From the NCBI RefSeq assembly GCF_009862265.1, contig NZ_WWGX01000096.1, positions 1 through 37,485 of the forward strand: 37,485 nucleotides of DNA, written 5' to 3'. The DNA is from Streptomyces sp. SID8352. GTDB lineage: Bacteria > Actinomycetota > Actinomycetes > Streptomycetales > Streptomycetaceae. Below are positions 15,748 to 23,282 of the stretch, one piece after another (the stretch's first letter is position 1; each line of letters opens with the position of its first letter). The notes beneath the pieces are model-generated. The model was not told the origin of the DNA. It did not search any database and saw only the letters and a list, made by a program, of their open reading frames with translations. Made by a program: the position numbers and the translations under genes.

Positions 15748-17502
15748 TCAGGCCGACGCCGGCTCCGCGACGGAGCGTCCGACGGCCCCCGACTCCTCCA
15801 GCCACTGGCGCAGTTGGGCCCTGCGCAGCTTGCCGATGCCGGTCTTGGGCACGTCCTCCCGGGTGACCGGCACGGCGTGGACGAGCCGCACCCCGAAGGA
15901 GTCCGCCACCCGGGCGCGCACCCGTTCCCGGGCCTCGGCCGGGTCCACGCCCTCGCGCGGGTGGAAGGCGACCGCCAGCTCCTCGCCCGCGCCGTCCGCC
16001 GCGCTCACCCCGCAGGCCACCGTGTACGAGGGCACGACGCAGTCGAGTTCCTCCACCCGGGCCTCGATCTCGTGGCCCTGGTGGGGGACGCCGTCCAGCA
16101 GAATGACGTCGGAGGCCCGGCCCGTCACCGTGAGGATGCCGTCGCGGACGTAGGCGAGGTCGCCGGAGCGGAACCAGCCGTCGGCGGTGAACGAGGCCCG
16201 GTTCTGCTCCTCGTTGCGGTAGTAGCCGGAGGTCACGGCGGTGCCGGAGACCTGGAGGTGGCCGGTGTCGCCGAGCGGCACCGGCTCGTCGCGGTCGTCG
16301 ACCACCCGCAGCACGGTGCCGGGCTGCGGACGGCCCACGGGGACGTGGCGCTCGTCCCCGGCACCGACCGCGGAGAACTCGCAGTCGGCCACCCCGGCGC
16401 TGGTCTCCGACATGCCCCAGCCCGGGTGCATGGCGTCCGAGGGCAGCCCGAACGGGGCGAGCACCTCCAGGAAGCGGCGGACGACGCCGCTGCGGACGGC
16501 CTCACCTCCGTTCATGATGTAGCGCACCCGGGAGAGGTCCCAGGCGCGCCCGGCGAGCCGGTCCGCCTGGTCGTTGATCAGCCCGAAGGCGAAGTTCGGC
16601 GCCCAGGTGGTGTCGGAGCGGTGCCGGTCCATCGCGGCGAGCCAGCGCAGCGGGTCCCCGAGCACCCAATCGAAGCGGGCGTGCACCTGGTGGCAGCCCA
16701 GGTACACGTCCCGGGCGTGGAACATGACCAGGCCGCCGACGTGGTCCAGGGGCATCCAGTTGAAGCTGTGCGTCCCGTGGTGCAGCCGGTTGACCCGCGC
16801 GGTGGCCGCGGTGCGGCTCAGCACGTTGCGGTGGGTCAGCTCGACGGCCTTGGGCACACCGGTGCTGCCGGAGGTCAGCAGCCGCACGGCCGGGGCGTCG
16901 GTGTCCGCCCGGTACCGGTCCCGGTCGGGGGCGTGCGCCAGCAGGTCGCGGGTGCTCCCGAGCCACGCCCCCGCCCAGCGCGGGTCGGCCGTGATCGCGG
17001 GGGCCGGCTCCTGGCCGGGGCCGGTGACGACGCGGGGGGCGCCGTAGCCGTCCCAGACCCGGTGCAGCAGCCCGGGGGCCGCCGCGCGCTGCTCGGCGGT
17101 GGCGCCGGCGTTGACCGGCATGGGGACGAAGCCGCCCAGCACACAGGCCCAGAAGGCGGTCAGCAGCTCGGGGTCGTCGGCCACCTGGAGGACCACGGTC
17201 TCCCCGGGCCGCACGCCCGCCGCGCGGAGACCGCCGAGGATCCGGGCGGCGTCGTCGAGCAGCCGGCCGTACGACCGGCCCTCCTCGGAGCCGTCGGCCC
17301 GGACGAACCGGAGGCGCTGCTCACCGGGCCGCTCGCGGGCGGCGGCGCGTACGAGGGTCTCGCCGAGGTCGGCGACGTCCAGGGGGACGGGGGGCCCGCC
17401 GTCGAGGACCGAGACGCCGGGGGGCGTCGGGGTGCCGGGGGCCGTCCCGTCGCGGGAAGCCATCCCCCCGCCGAAGGACGTCGCGTTGCCGGAGTTCGTC
17501 AT
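15748..17502 (-). CDS. Acyl-AMP ligase / AMP-dependent synthetase
   Basis: A 584-residue adenylate-forming enzyme that activates a carboxylic acid. Seen: the ATP motif LLTSGSTGVPKAVELTH (about residues 211-227), NWMPLDHVGGLVMFHARDVY, TWAPNFAFGL, GWGMSETSAG (A5), WFRSGDL (A7), VTGRASDVILLDG (A8), and the catalytic lysine segment TGIGKLRR (about 559-566). The PLDHVGG and TWAPNFAF block is characteristic of adenylation enzymes that load carrier proteins in hybrid PKS-NRPS systems rather than standard acetyl-CoA synthetases. Its ATG overlaps the methyltransferase stop (ATGA). Candidates for its substrate include a 4-hydroxybenzoate-like acid from the left operon (inference). No carrier protein lies beside it; the only one in the window is at 32668-32940. 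Confidence 0.9.
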   Translation of the reverse strand: MTNSGNATSFGGGMASRDGTAPGTPTPPGVSVLDGGPPVPLDVADLGETLVRAAARERPGEQRLRFVRADGSEEGRSYGRLLDDAARILGGLRAAGVRPGETVVLQVADDPELLTAFWACVLGGFVPMPVNAGATAEQRAAAPGLLHRVWDGYGAPRVVTGPGQEPAPAITADPRWAGAWLGSTRDLLAHAPDRDRYRADTDAPAVRLLTSGSTGVPKAVELTHRNVLSRTAATARVNRLHHGTHSFNWMPLDHVGGLVMFHARDVYLGCHQVHARFDWVLGDPLRWLAAMDRHRSDTTWAPNFAFGLINDQADRLAGRAWDLSRVRYIMNGGEAVRSGVVRRFLEVLAPFGLPSDAMHPGWGMSETSAGVADCEFSAVGAGDERHVPVGRPQPGTVLRVVDDRDEPVPLGDTGHLQVSGTAVTSGYYRNEEQNRASFTADGWFRSGDLAYVRDGILTVTGRASDVILLDGVPHQGHEIEARVEELDCVVPSYTVACGVSAADGAGEELAVAFHPREGVDPAEARERVRARVADSFGVRLVHAVPVTREDVPKTGIGKLRRAQLRQWLEESGAVGRSVAEPASA

Positions 17503-18254
17503 TCCGAGTCACCGTCCTTCGCGGTCGCCACGATCACCAGCGGGCCGCGCCCGTGGAAGGGGGCGGGCTCCTTGCGGAAGCCGCCGTACTCCGCGACGGT
17601 CCGCAGCCCCGCGTCGTCCAGCAGGTCCCGCACCTCCGGGCCGGTCAGGACCGCCTGGTCGAAGAAGTTGTCGTACAGGGAGACCCGGCCCTCGCGGTCG
17701 CGGACGAGGAGCGTCTCCTCGTTGCGCCAGTTCGCGGCGTGCGGGTTGATCGCCTGGCGGGCGAGGCGGGTGATGAGCACCCCGTCGTCGCCCCGGTGGT
17801 GGCCCACCGTGTGCTGCTGGAAACCCTCGACGAAGTTGAGCAGATGGCCGAACTCCAGCACCACGTGGCCGCCGGGCCGCAGGAGCCCCCGGACCTTCCG
17901 CAGCACCCCGCGCAGCTCCGCCCGGGGGAGGTAGTTGAGCGTCATGAAGAGGCTGTAGACCAGATCGAACCGGTCATCGGTGACGAAGTCCTCGGCCCGC
18001 CCGTGGACGTACTCGACGCCCTCGCCGCCCCTGCCGCGCGCGTACTCGATAAAACATGCACTCTGGTCTGCTCCCAGGCAGGAGAAGCCCCGCGCACCCA
18101 GCTCCCGGAGGTTGGTACCGGTCCCGCAGCCGAGGTCGAGCACGCGCCCGCCGGCCGGTGCGAGGGAGGACAGGAACTCCGTCTCGGCAGCGAGATCACG
18201 GAAATCCCCCCGCATGATCTCGTAGTACTCTCCGGGGAATTCAAAGCTGGACAA
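17499..18254 (-). CDS. SAM-dependent methyltransferase
   Basis: A class I methyltransferase with the SAM-binding motif VLDLGCGTGTNLRELG (about residues 36-51), then GADQS, FDLVYSLFMTLNYLP (motif II region) and LLRPGGHVVLEFG (motif III). I propose the TTG at 18252-18254 as start: GGAAAGG lies seven bases upstream. The ATG 17 codons earlier has no ribosome-binding site. This gives 251 residues. It is coupled to the acyl-AMP ligase by an ATGA overlap and follows the AraC gene by 57 bp. Whether it is an O-, N- or C-methyltransferase cannot be told. Confidence 0.88.
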   Translation of the reverse strand: MSSFEFPGEYYEIMRGDFRDLAAETEFLSSLAPAGGRVLDLGCGTGTNLRELGARGFSCLGADQSACFIEYARGRGGEGVEYVHGRAEDFVTDDRFDLVYSLFMTLNYLPRAELRGVLRKVRGLLRPGGHVVLEFGHLLNFVEGFQQHTVGHHRGDDGVLITRLARQAINPHAANWRNEETLLVRDREGRVSLYDNFFDQAVLTGPEVRDLLDDAGLRTVAEYGGFRKEPAPFHGRGPLVIVATAKDGDSE

Positions 18255-18311
18255 TGCCTTGCCTTTCCGTAAGATCGAGAACAACCTTGAAGGGAAACAG
18301 CGCATCGTGCG

Positions 18312-19262
18312 TCATTCGGCGAGAACCGCGCCGCGGCTCTTCCGGAATTCCCGGGGAGTGACTCCGTACCGGTCCCTGAAAAGGCGGCTGAGGTGCGACG
18401 CCCCGTAGAATCCCGACCGTTCGCCGATCGCCGCTATGGAGAGGTGGTCGAAACGCGGGTCGACCAGTTCGGCGCGGCAGCGGGCCAGCCTTTCGTCCCT
18501 GATCCACCGGGCCGGGCTGGTGTTGTGCTGGTGGAACATCTTCTGGAGGTAGCGCAGGGAGACGTTGTGCCGCTGGGCCACGGCGGTGGGACAGAGATCG
18601 GGGTCGGAGAGCCGCTCCCGGATGAACGCCTGCATGCTCAGCATCAGCGTCGGGCGACCGTTCCCGGACTCCTCGGCCATCGAGCGCAGCCGCTCCGCGA
18701 AGAGCGCCGCCGCCAGCCCGGCCACACAGCCCCCCAGCAGGTCAATGCCGGTGTCGACGTACTCGCCGTGCTCCTCCAGGCCGACCAGCAGATTGGACAG
18801 GAGCGCCCCGAGACCATGCGATCCGGGCCACGCCCGGGCGGTGAGCATCTCGGTGTCCTTGGCCGTCAGGCCCATCAGGCGCCGCGGCATCATGAGGGTC
18901 ACCGCGCGGAACCGCTCCGGCATGACGACCTTGTACGGACGGGAGCTGTCGTAGCAGACGAGCTGCGCCCCGCAGGCGGTGGCGTGCTTCCCGTCCTGGA
19001 ACACCAGTATCTCGCCGACCAGGGGCCGGCATATGCTCAGATAGCCCTCCTTGTGGGTCTGCAGCAGACGGCTCGGTCTGATCATTTCGCGCGGACCGCC
19101 CTCGATGAGCAGCGCCCGCACTTCACCGAAGCGATTGCTCACGGTCGTACCGCTCGGCTCTTCGTCGTGGTCACGGACAATCTGCACGCAGTCGTGGGAC
19201 TGCGCGGCCACACTGAATCGGACAACGGTCTGGCTCTCAGTCCGAACGCCCACACGCGTCAT
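18312..19262 (-). CDS. AraC-family transcriptional regulator
   Basis: A 316-residue regulator with a C-terminal double helix-turn-helix: CPTAVAQRHNVSLRYLQKMF (about 228-247) and LSIAAIGERSGFYGASHLSRLF plus GVTPREFRKSRG at the end. The N-terminal half resembles the AraC-binding-like (PF14525) sensor domain of many Streptomyces AraC proteins. It is the first gene of a likely transcript with the methyltransferase and acyl-AMP ligase. An ARE-like site about 125 bp upstream suggests control by the butyrolactone receptor at 7803-8603, in the manner of ArpA and adpA. It is a good candidate for the pathway activator. Confidence 0.9.
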   Translation of the reverse strand: MTRVGVRTESQTVVRFSVAAQSHDCVQIVRDHDEEPSGTTVSNRFGEVRALLIEGGPREMIRPSRLLQTHKEGYLSICRPLVGEILVFQDGKHATACGAQLVCYDSSRPYKVVMPERFRAVTLMMPRRLMGLTAKDTEMLTARAWPGSHGLGALLSNLLVGLEEHGEYVDTGIDLLGGCVAGLAAALFAERLRSMAEESGNGRPTLMLSMQAFIRERLSDPDLCPTAVAQRHNVSLRYLQKMFHQHNTSPARWIRDERLARCRAELVDPRFDHLSIAAIGERSGFYGASHLSRLFRDRYGVTPREFRKSRGAVLAE

Positions 19263-19962
19263 TGACCAAACCCCCCGTCTGACGAGGACTCAGGGGTATT
19301 CCGACCAACTGGCCGCGCCCTTGCGGCCGCCGCGCCCTGGTGGGCGCGGATGTCACCCCTTGCATCCGCTAGCCGGGTTCATTGGAACATACCAGGCTGC
19401 TGGTTTTCTACAGAGAGATTCGTACGCAGGGTGGCCCGTCGGACACGTTCCGCTGCCCCCGCACCGGCCCCTGGCTGCGCGGACGTGCTCCCCGGCCATG
19501 GTCGCGACCCGTTCCGATCGGGCCATGGACAGGACGCAACTCGTTCATGGGCCGTGCGCGATTCGTCAATCGGGAGGACGGCGCGCTCCCCCGGCGCCTC
19601 GACCGCCGCCCGGCCCCCGGCCTGCCCGGCGCGCGACGGGACCGAGTGGCCGCCGGGTGGCCGACACCCGTCGGTGGCCCGCGGGGGCCGCGAAGGACCG
19701 CCGGACCGGGCGGGAGGGCGCGGGGAGGCCGGGCCGGATGCCGGGGCGGGGGTCCGCCCGGAGGGAGCGTCGGGCAAGTGAACCACCCCCGTTCACAAGC
19801 GAGTTGACATTCCATCAGGCACCGTGGGGATGGCGGCCCGGGCATGGGTAGCACAGCCGGCACGAGCGGTGGGAGCACGCACGGCGTGGACACCGCGCAC
19901 CACACGGACATCCACCGGGGCCGGCGCGTCCCGGTGGCACGGCGGGACACGAGGAGACGGGT
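19263..19962. other. 700-bp divergent intergenic region
   Basis: Separates the AraC gene (minus) from the PPOX gene (plus). Contents: the ARE-like site at 19387-19408, a TTGACA hexamer at 19804-19809 without a good -10 partner, and the GAGGAG site of the PPOX gene just before 19963. A 40-codon open frame (19844-19966) ends in an ATGA overlap with the PPOX start but has no ribosome-binding site. Confidence 0.5.
19387..19408. promoter_or_regulatory. ARE-like operator upstream of the AraC gene
   Basis: The site starts with a full ACATACC half-site and contains the inverted repeat ACCAG-gctg-CTGGT. By eye 13 of 22 positions fit the ARE consensus bound by ArpA/ScbR-type receptors. It shares the CATACC word with the site in front of the receptor gene. 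Confidence 0.45.
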
Positions 19963-20889
19963 ATGACGAGCGCGCCGCACCACGAGGGCGAGCAGGCCGT
20001 GCAGCGGCGGGCGGGCGAGGGCCACCCGGGCTGGGGCACGCCGATGTTCCGCGATGTGATCGAGCCGCCGTTCGCGCACTTCCTGGCGCGGCAGCACCTG
20101 CTCTTCCTGGGCGGTGCCGACGCCGGGGGCGCCGTCTGGGCGTCCGTCGTCGCCGGGGACGCCGGTTTCATCGCCCCCGTCGACCGGCACCGGCTGCTGG
20201 TCGGCGCACTGCCCGCGCCGGGCGATCCGCTGGGGGACGCCCTCGGCACCGCGCGGGACATCGGCATGGTCGCCGTCGACCCGCACACCGCCCGCCGGAT
20301 CAGGCTGAACGGGGCGGCCCGGCGGGACGGCGACGTGCTGCTGTTCCGCGCCGGTCAGGTGCTGGGCAACTGCCCCAAGTACATCCAGCGCCGGATCCTC
20401 CTGGAGCCCGGGGGCACTCCGCCCCCGGCCCCGGAGCCCGCCGTGACCGGGGACGTGCTTTCACCGGAGCAGCGGCGCCTGATCGGCGCGGCGGACACCT
20501 TCTTCATCGCCAGCCACTCCCCGGACCACGGCGCCGACGCCTCGCACCGGGGCGGCGCCCCGGGGTTCGTGACCGCCGGGGAGCGCCGGCTGTCCTGGCC
20601 GGACTACGTCGGCAACTCCTTCTACATGACCCTGGGCAACCTCCATCTCAACCCGGCCTGCGGGCTGCTCTTCCTGGACTGGGATCGGGGCCACACCCTC
20701 CAGCTCACCGGCAGGGCGAGCGTCGACTGGGACCGGCGGCGCGCGGAGGAGCTGCCGGGGGCCCTGAAGTTCGTCGACTTCGACATCGAGCGCGTGGTCG
20801 AGATCCGCCACGCGGTCCCCCAGCGGTGGGCCCTCGCCGCCACCTCCCCCTTCAACCCGCCGCTCCCCCAGGGGCGCTCCCTCGCCTGA
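19963..20889 (+). CDS. Pyridoxamine 5'-phosphate oxidase (PPOX)-family flavoprotein
   Basis: A 308-residue split-barrel flavin-binding protein. Seen: MFRDVIEPPFAHFLARQHLLFLGGADAGG near residues 28-56, GMVAVDPHTARRIRLNG (about 101-117), NCPKYIQRR (about 136-144) and WPDYVGNSFYMTLGNLHLNPACGLLF, all typical of the PPOX group whose members are usually annotated as FMN flavin-nucleotide-binding proteins. The ATG follows GAGGAG by six bases. It stands alone, so a direct role in the pathway is doubtful. The family includes oxidoreductases and F420 or heme binders; which cofactor is used here is not clear. Confidence 0.85.
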   Translation: MTSAPHHEGEQAVQRRAGEGHPGWGTPMFRDVIEPPFAHFLARQHLLFLGGADAGGAVWASVVAGDAGFIAPVDRHRLLVGALPAPGDPLGDALGTARDIGMVAVDPHTARRIRLNGAARRDGDVLLFRAGQVLGNCPKYIQRRILLEPGGTPPPAPEPAVTGDVLSPEQRRLIGAADTFFIASHSPDHGADASHRGGAPGFVTAGERRLSWPDYVGNSFYMTLGNLHLNPACGLLFLDWDRGHTLQLTGRASVDWDRRRAEELPGALKFVDFDIERVVEIRHAVPQRWALAATSPFNPPLPQGRSLA

Positions 20890-21176
20890 CGGCGGCGCGG
20901 GGCCCGCCTGCGCGGGACGCCCCCGCCGGCCGGGGGCCACGGCCCCTTGCCCGCCCCCGGTCGCGCCCCTCGGACCGCGCGGCGCCGCCCGCCCCAAACC
21001 GCGCGGCGCCGCCCGGTCCGGGCGGCCCGGCGCCACCCGGGCCCTTCACCCGTCCGGCGGCTACCGGTGAGAAACCCACGATCGGTCTCCCCAGCGCGCG
21101 CCCGCGCCCGCCCCGGCACAGGGTGGGCCCAAGGGCGGCCGGCGACGGGCGGCTGCCGGGGTCCCGGGAGGTGCCA

Positions 21177-22505
21177 GTGTCACCGCAGCCGCAGGTGCCC
21201 CCGGTGCCGCAGCCCCCGGTGGCGCCGTCGGCCCGCCGCATACGCCGCCGCCGGCGGGTCTCGCTGGCCGCGGTGGGCGTCCTCACCCTCGCGGTCAGCA
21301 CCTCGGCGGGCACCGGCGGACTCGTGCCGGGCGCCACCACGTCGGCGGGGCCCGGCCCGGCGGTCCTCCCCCGGGTCTCCGGGCAGGCCCCCTGCGCGAT
21401 CACCGGCGGCCCCGAGATCCAGATGTCGGAGGGCGTCCCCACCTCCTCCGGCTACGCCCGCTCCACGGGCACGGTCCGCGCCCTCACCCTGATGATCGAC
21501 TTCTCCGACGCGCCCGGCGAGGGCAAGGCCCTCGACCGCTACGCCGAGTTCTTCCCGCAGACCCAGGAGTGGTTCCGCACCAGTTCCTACGGCCGGCTGG
21601 ACTACCGCCCCGAGGCCCCCGTCCACGACTGGCTGCGCATGCCGAAGCCGTTCGCCGAGTACGGCATAGAGCGCGGGGCGCCCTTCGAGCCCGGGTACCG
21701 CAAGCTGGTCCAGGACCTGGTGGCGGCGGCCGACGAGAAGGTGGACTTCGGCGCGTACGACCTGCTGAACGTGCTGGTCACCCCGAACGCGGGCCCGTCC
21801 GCCCTGGACACGGTCCTGTCGGTGACCTTCGCGGGCAACGCCGAGGCGCCGGTGGCCGACGGGGTGCCCGTGACCAACGCGTCCTTCGTCTACTCCCGCC
21901 AGGACGACGGCTCCGGCTCCTACGACCGCACCGGCTACCGGGTGCTCCCGCACGAGAACGGCCATGTCTTCGGGCTCCCCGACCTCTACACCCAGGACGG
22001 CGGTGGCGCGGTCGGCCACTGGGACATCATGAGCGAGGACTGGGGCGCCGACAACGACCTGCTCGGCTGGCACAAGTGGAAGCTGGGCTGGCTGGACGCC
22101 TCCCAGGTGCACTGCGCGTCGGCGCCGGGGACGACCGAGTACACGCTGACGCCGCTGGCCCGCAAGGACGGCGGCGACAAGCTGGTGGTCGTCCCGCTGG
22201 ACGGACGCAGCGGCTACGCGGTGGAGCTGCGCACCCGCGAGGGCAACGACGAGGTGGTGTGCCGTCCGGGCGTCCTGATCTACCGGATCGACGCGGGCGT
22301 GGACACCGGGATGGGCCCGGTGAGGGTCTTCGACTCCCGCCGGGACAGCGGGGGGTGCACCCGCAGCCCCAACGTCCACGCCGAGCTGTCGGACGCCGCG
22401 TTCACCCCCGGCGAGACGTTCCGGGACCCGCGCCGGGGCATCACCATCGCCGTCGCCTCCGCCGACCTGAAGGGCGACCACCGGATACGGATCACCCGGC
22501 GGTGA
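21177..22505 (+). CDS. Secreted M6-like zinc metalloprotease
   Basis: A 442-residue secreted protein. The N-terminus has an Arg-rich segment RRIRRRRR followed by a hydrophobic stretch VSLAAVGVLTLAVSTSAGTGG (about 28-48; written in pieces VSLAAVGVLTLAV), a signal peptide or membrane anchor. The zinc motif HExxH is HENGH at about 259-263, followed by FGLPDLY, where the Asp is the probable third ligand, and GHWDIMS, the methionine-turn-like segment. This fits immune-inhibitor-A (M6) peptidases. The GTG start is preceded by GGGAGGT. A hairpin follows immediately after the stop. It is probably not part of the biosynthetic pathway. Confidence 0.85.
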   Translation: MSPQPQVPPVPQPPVAPSARRIRRRRRVSLAAVGVLTLAVSTSAGTGGLVPGATTSAGPGPAVLPRVSGQAPCAITGGPEIQMSEGVPTSSGYARSTGTVRALTLMIDFSDAPGEGKALDRYAEFFPQTQEWFRTSSYGRLDYRPEAPVHDWLRMPKPFAEYGIERGAPFEPGYRKLVQDLVAAADEKVDFGAYDLLNVLVTPNAGPSALDTVLSVTFAGNAEAPVADGVPVTNASFVYSRQDDGSGSYDRTGYRVLPHENGHVFGLPDLYTQDGGGAVGHWDIMSEDWGADNDLLGWHKWKLGWLDASQVHCASAPGTTEYTLTPLARKDGGDKLVVVPLDGRSGYAVELRTREGNDEVVCRPGVLIYRIDAGVDTGMGPVRVFDSRRDSGGCTRSPNVHAELSDAAFTPGETFRDPRRGITIAVASADLKGDHRIRITRR

Positions 22506-22534
22506 CGGGGGCCGCGTGCGGGAGCGTGCCCCCG
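22506..22534. terminator. Hairpin after the metalloprotease gene
   Basis: CGGGGGC (22506-22512) pairs perfectly with GCCCCCG (22528-22534), starting at the base after the stop codon, with a 15-base loop. Confidence 0.5.
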
Positions 22535-22575
22535 CGTGCGGGTGGTGCGGGACCGCCGGAAACCGCGCCGATCCC

Positions 22576-22663
22576 GGGGTGCCGGGGTGCCGGGGATCCG
22601 GGGATCCGGGGATCCGGGGATCCGGGGATCCGGGGATCCGGGGATCCGGGGATCCGGGGATCC
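22576..22663. repeat. 8-bp tandem repeat array (GGGGATCC x9 after GGGGTGCC x2)
   Basis: Two copies of GGGGTGCC (22576-22591) lead into nine perfect copies of GGGGATCC (22592-22663). Each copy holds a GGATCC palindrome, so the array can fold on itself in many registers. Eight is not a multiple of three, so this is not a coding repeat. It lies in the 777-bp gene-free stretch between the metalloprotease and the IclR gene. Confidence 0.95.
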
Positions 22664-22757
22664 GGTGCCGGGCACGCGGTCAGAGTACGGGCGCCCAGGG
22701 CGGGCGCCGAGCGCACGGGCACACCGCCCACGTTGCCGCGGAGGACCGGGCCACCGG

Positions 22758-23167
22758 CCCCGGCACCACTCGCGGACACCGGGTACGGCGGTCACCACGG
22801 CGGGCGGTCCCCGTACGCGGTCGGGGTACGGGCGCCACGGCACGCGCCGGGCGCACGGGCCGGGCACGGGCACCCCGACGCGCAGCCGTAGGCACGGCCC
22901 CGGCACCGTTCACGGACACCGGGAGCACCGGCCCCCACGGCGGCCGGTCCCACCCGTACCGGCCCCACCCTGAGGGAGGCCCCGACCACCGGCGCACCGC
23001 CCCGGGCCACCGGCGCCGAACACCGCCGCGGGTACGCGCGCCGCGTCACCGCCCCGTGCACGGGCCGGGCAGGGGCGTGCCGAACGCGCCGTCGTGGGGC
23101 CGGACGATCGGGCCCCGGCACCGCTCGCGGACGCCGGGTACGGCGGTCACCCACGGCGGACGGTCCC
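22758..23167. repeat. About 53-bp degenerate element, three dispersed copies
   Basis: Copies near 22758-22810, 22898-22950 and 23111-23167 share the order CCCCGGCACC, CNCGGACNCCGGG, CACGGCGG and CGGTCC. Copies two and three continue into CCCACCCGT. They are spaced 140 and 213 bp apart in the gene-free region upstream of the IclR gene. They may be relics of a repeat or regulator sites; nothing more can be said. Confidence 0.55.
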
Positions 23168-23282
23168 ACCCGTGGCGGAAGGGCCCGGCCCCGGCGCCCC
23201 GCTCCCGGCCGCCGGGCCGGAGCACCCTCCGGACGCCGTCGCATTACGGTAGGGCTGCCGCGCCCGCCGTACCGGAGAACCG

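Noticed and set aside
15616..17934. Very long plus-strand open frame opposite the acyl-AMP ligase and methyltransferase genes
   Set aside because: It has low-complexity composition and lies exactly opposite genes with clear motifs; it is a shadow of GC-rich codon bias.
19804..19809. TTGACA as a -35 promoter element for the PPOX gene
   Set aside because: No acceptable -10 hexamer at 16-19 bases downstream.
19844..19966. 40-codon open frame ending in an ATGA overlap with the PPOX start
   Set aside because: No ribosome-binding site, contains rare AGG/AGA codons, no recognisable protein; could be chance. Kept as a note only.
22576..22663. CRISPR array
   Set aside because: The units are contiguous 8-mers without spacers; no cas genes are in the window.
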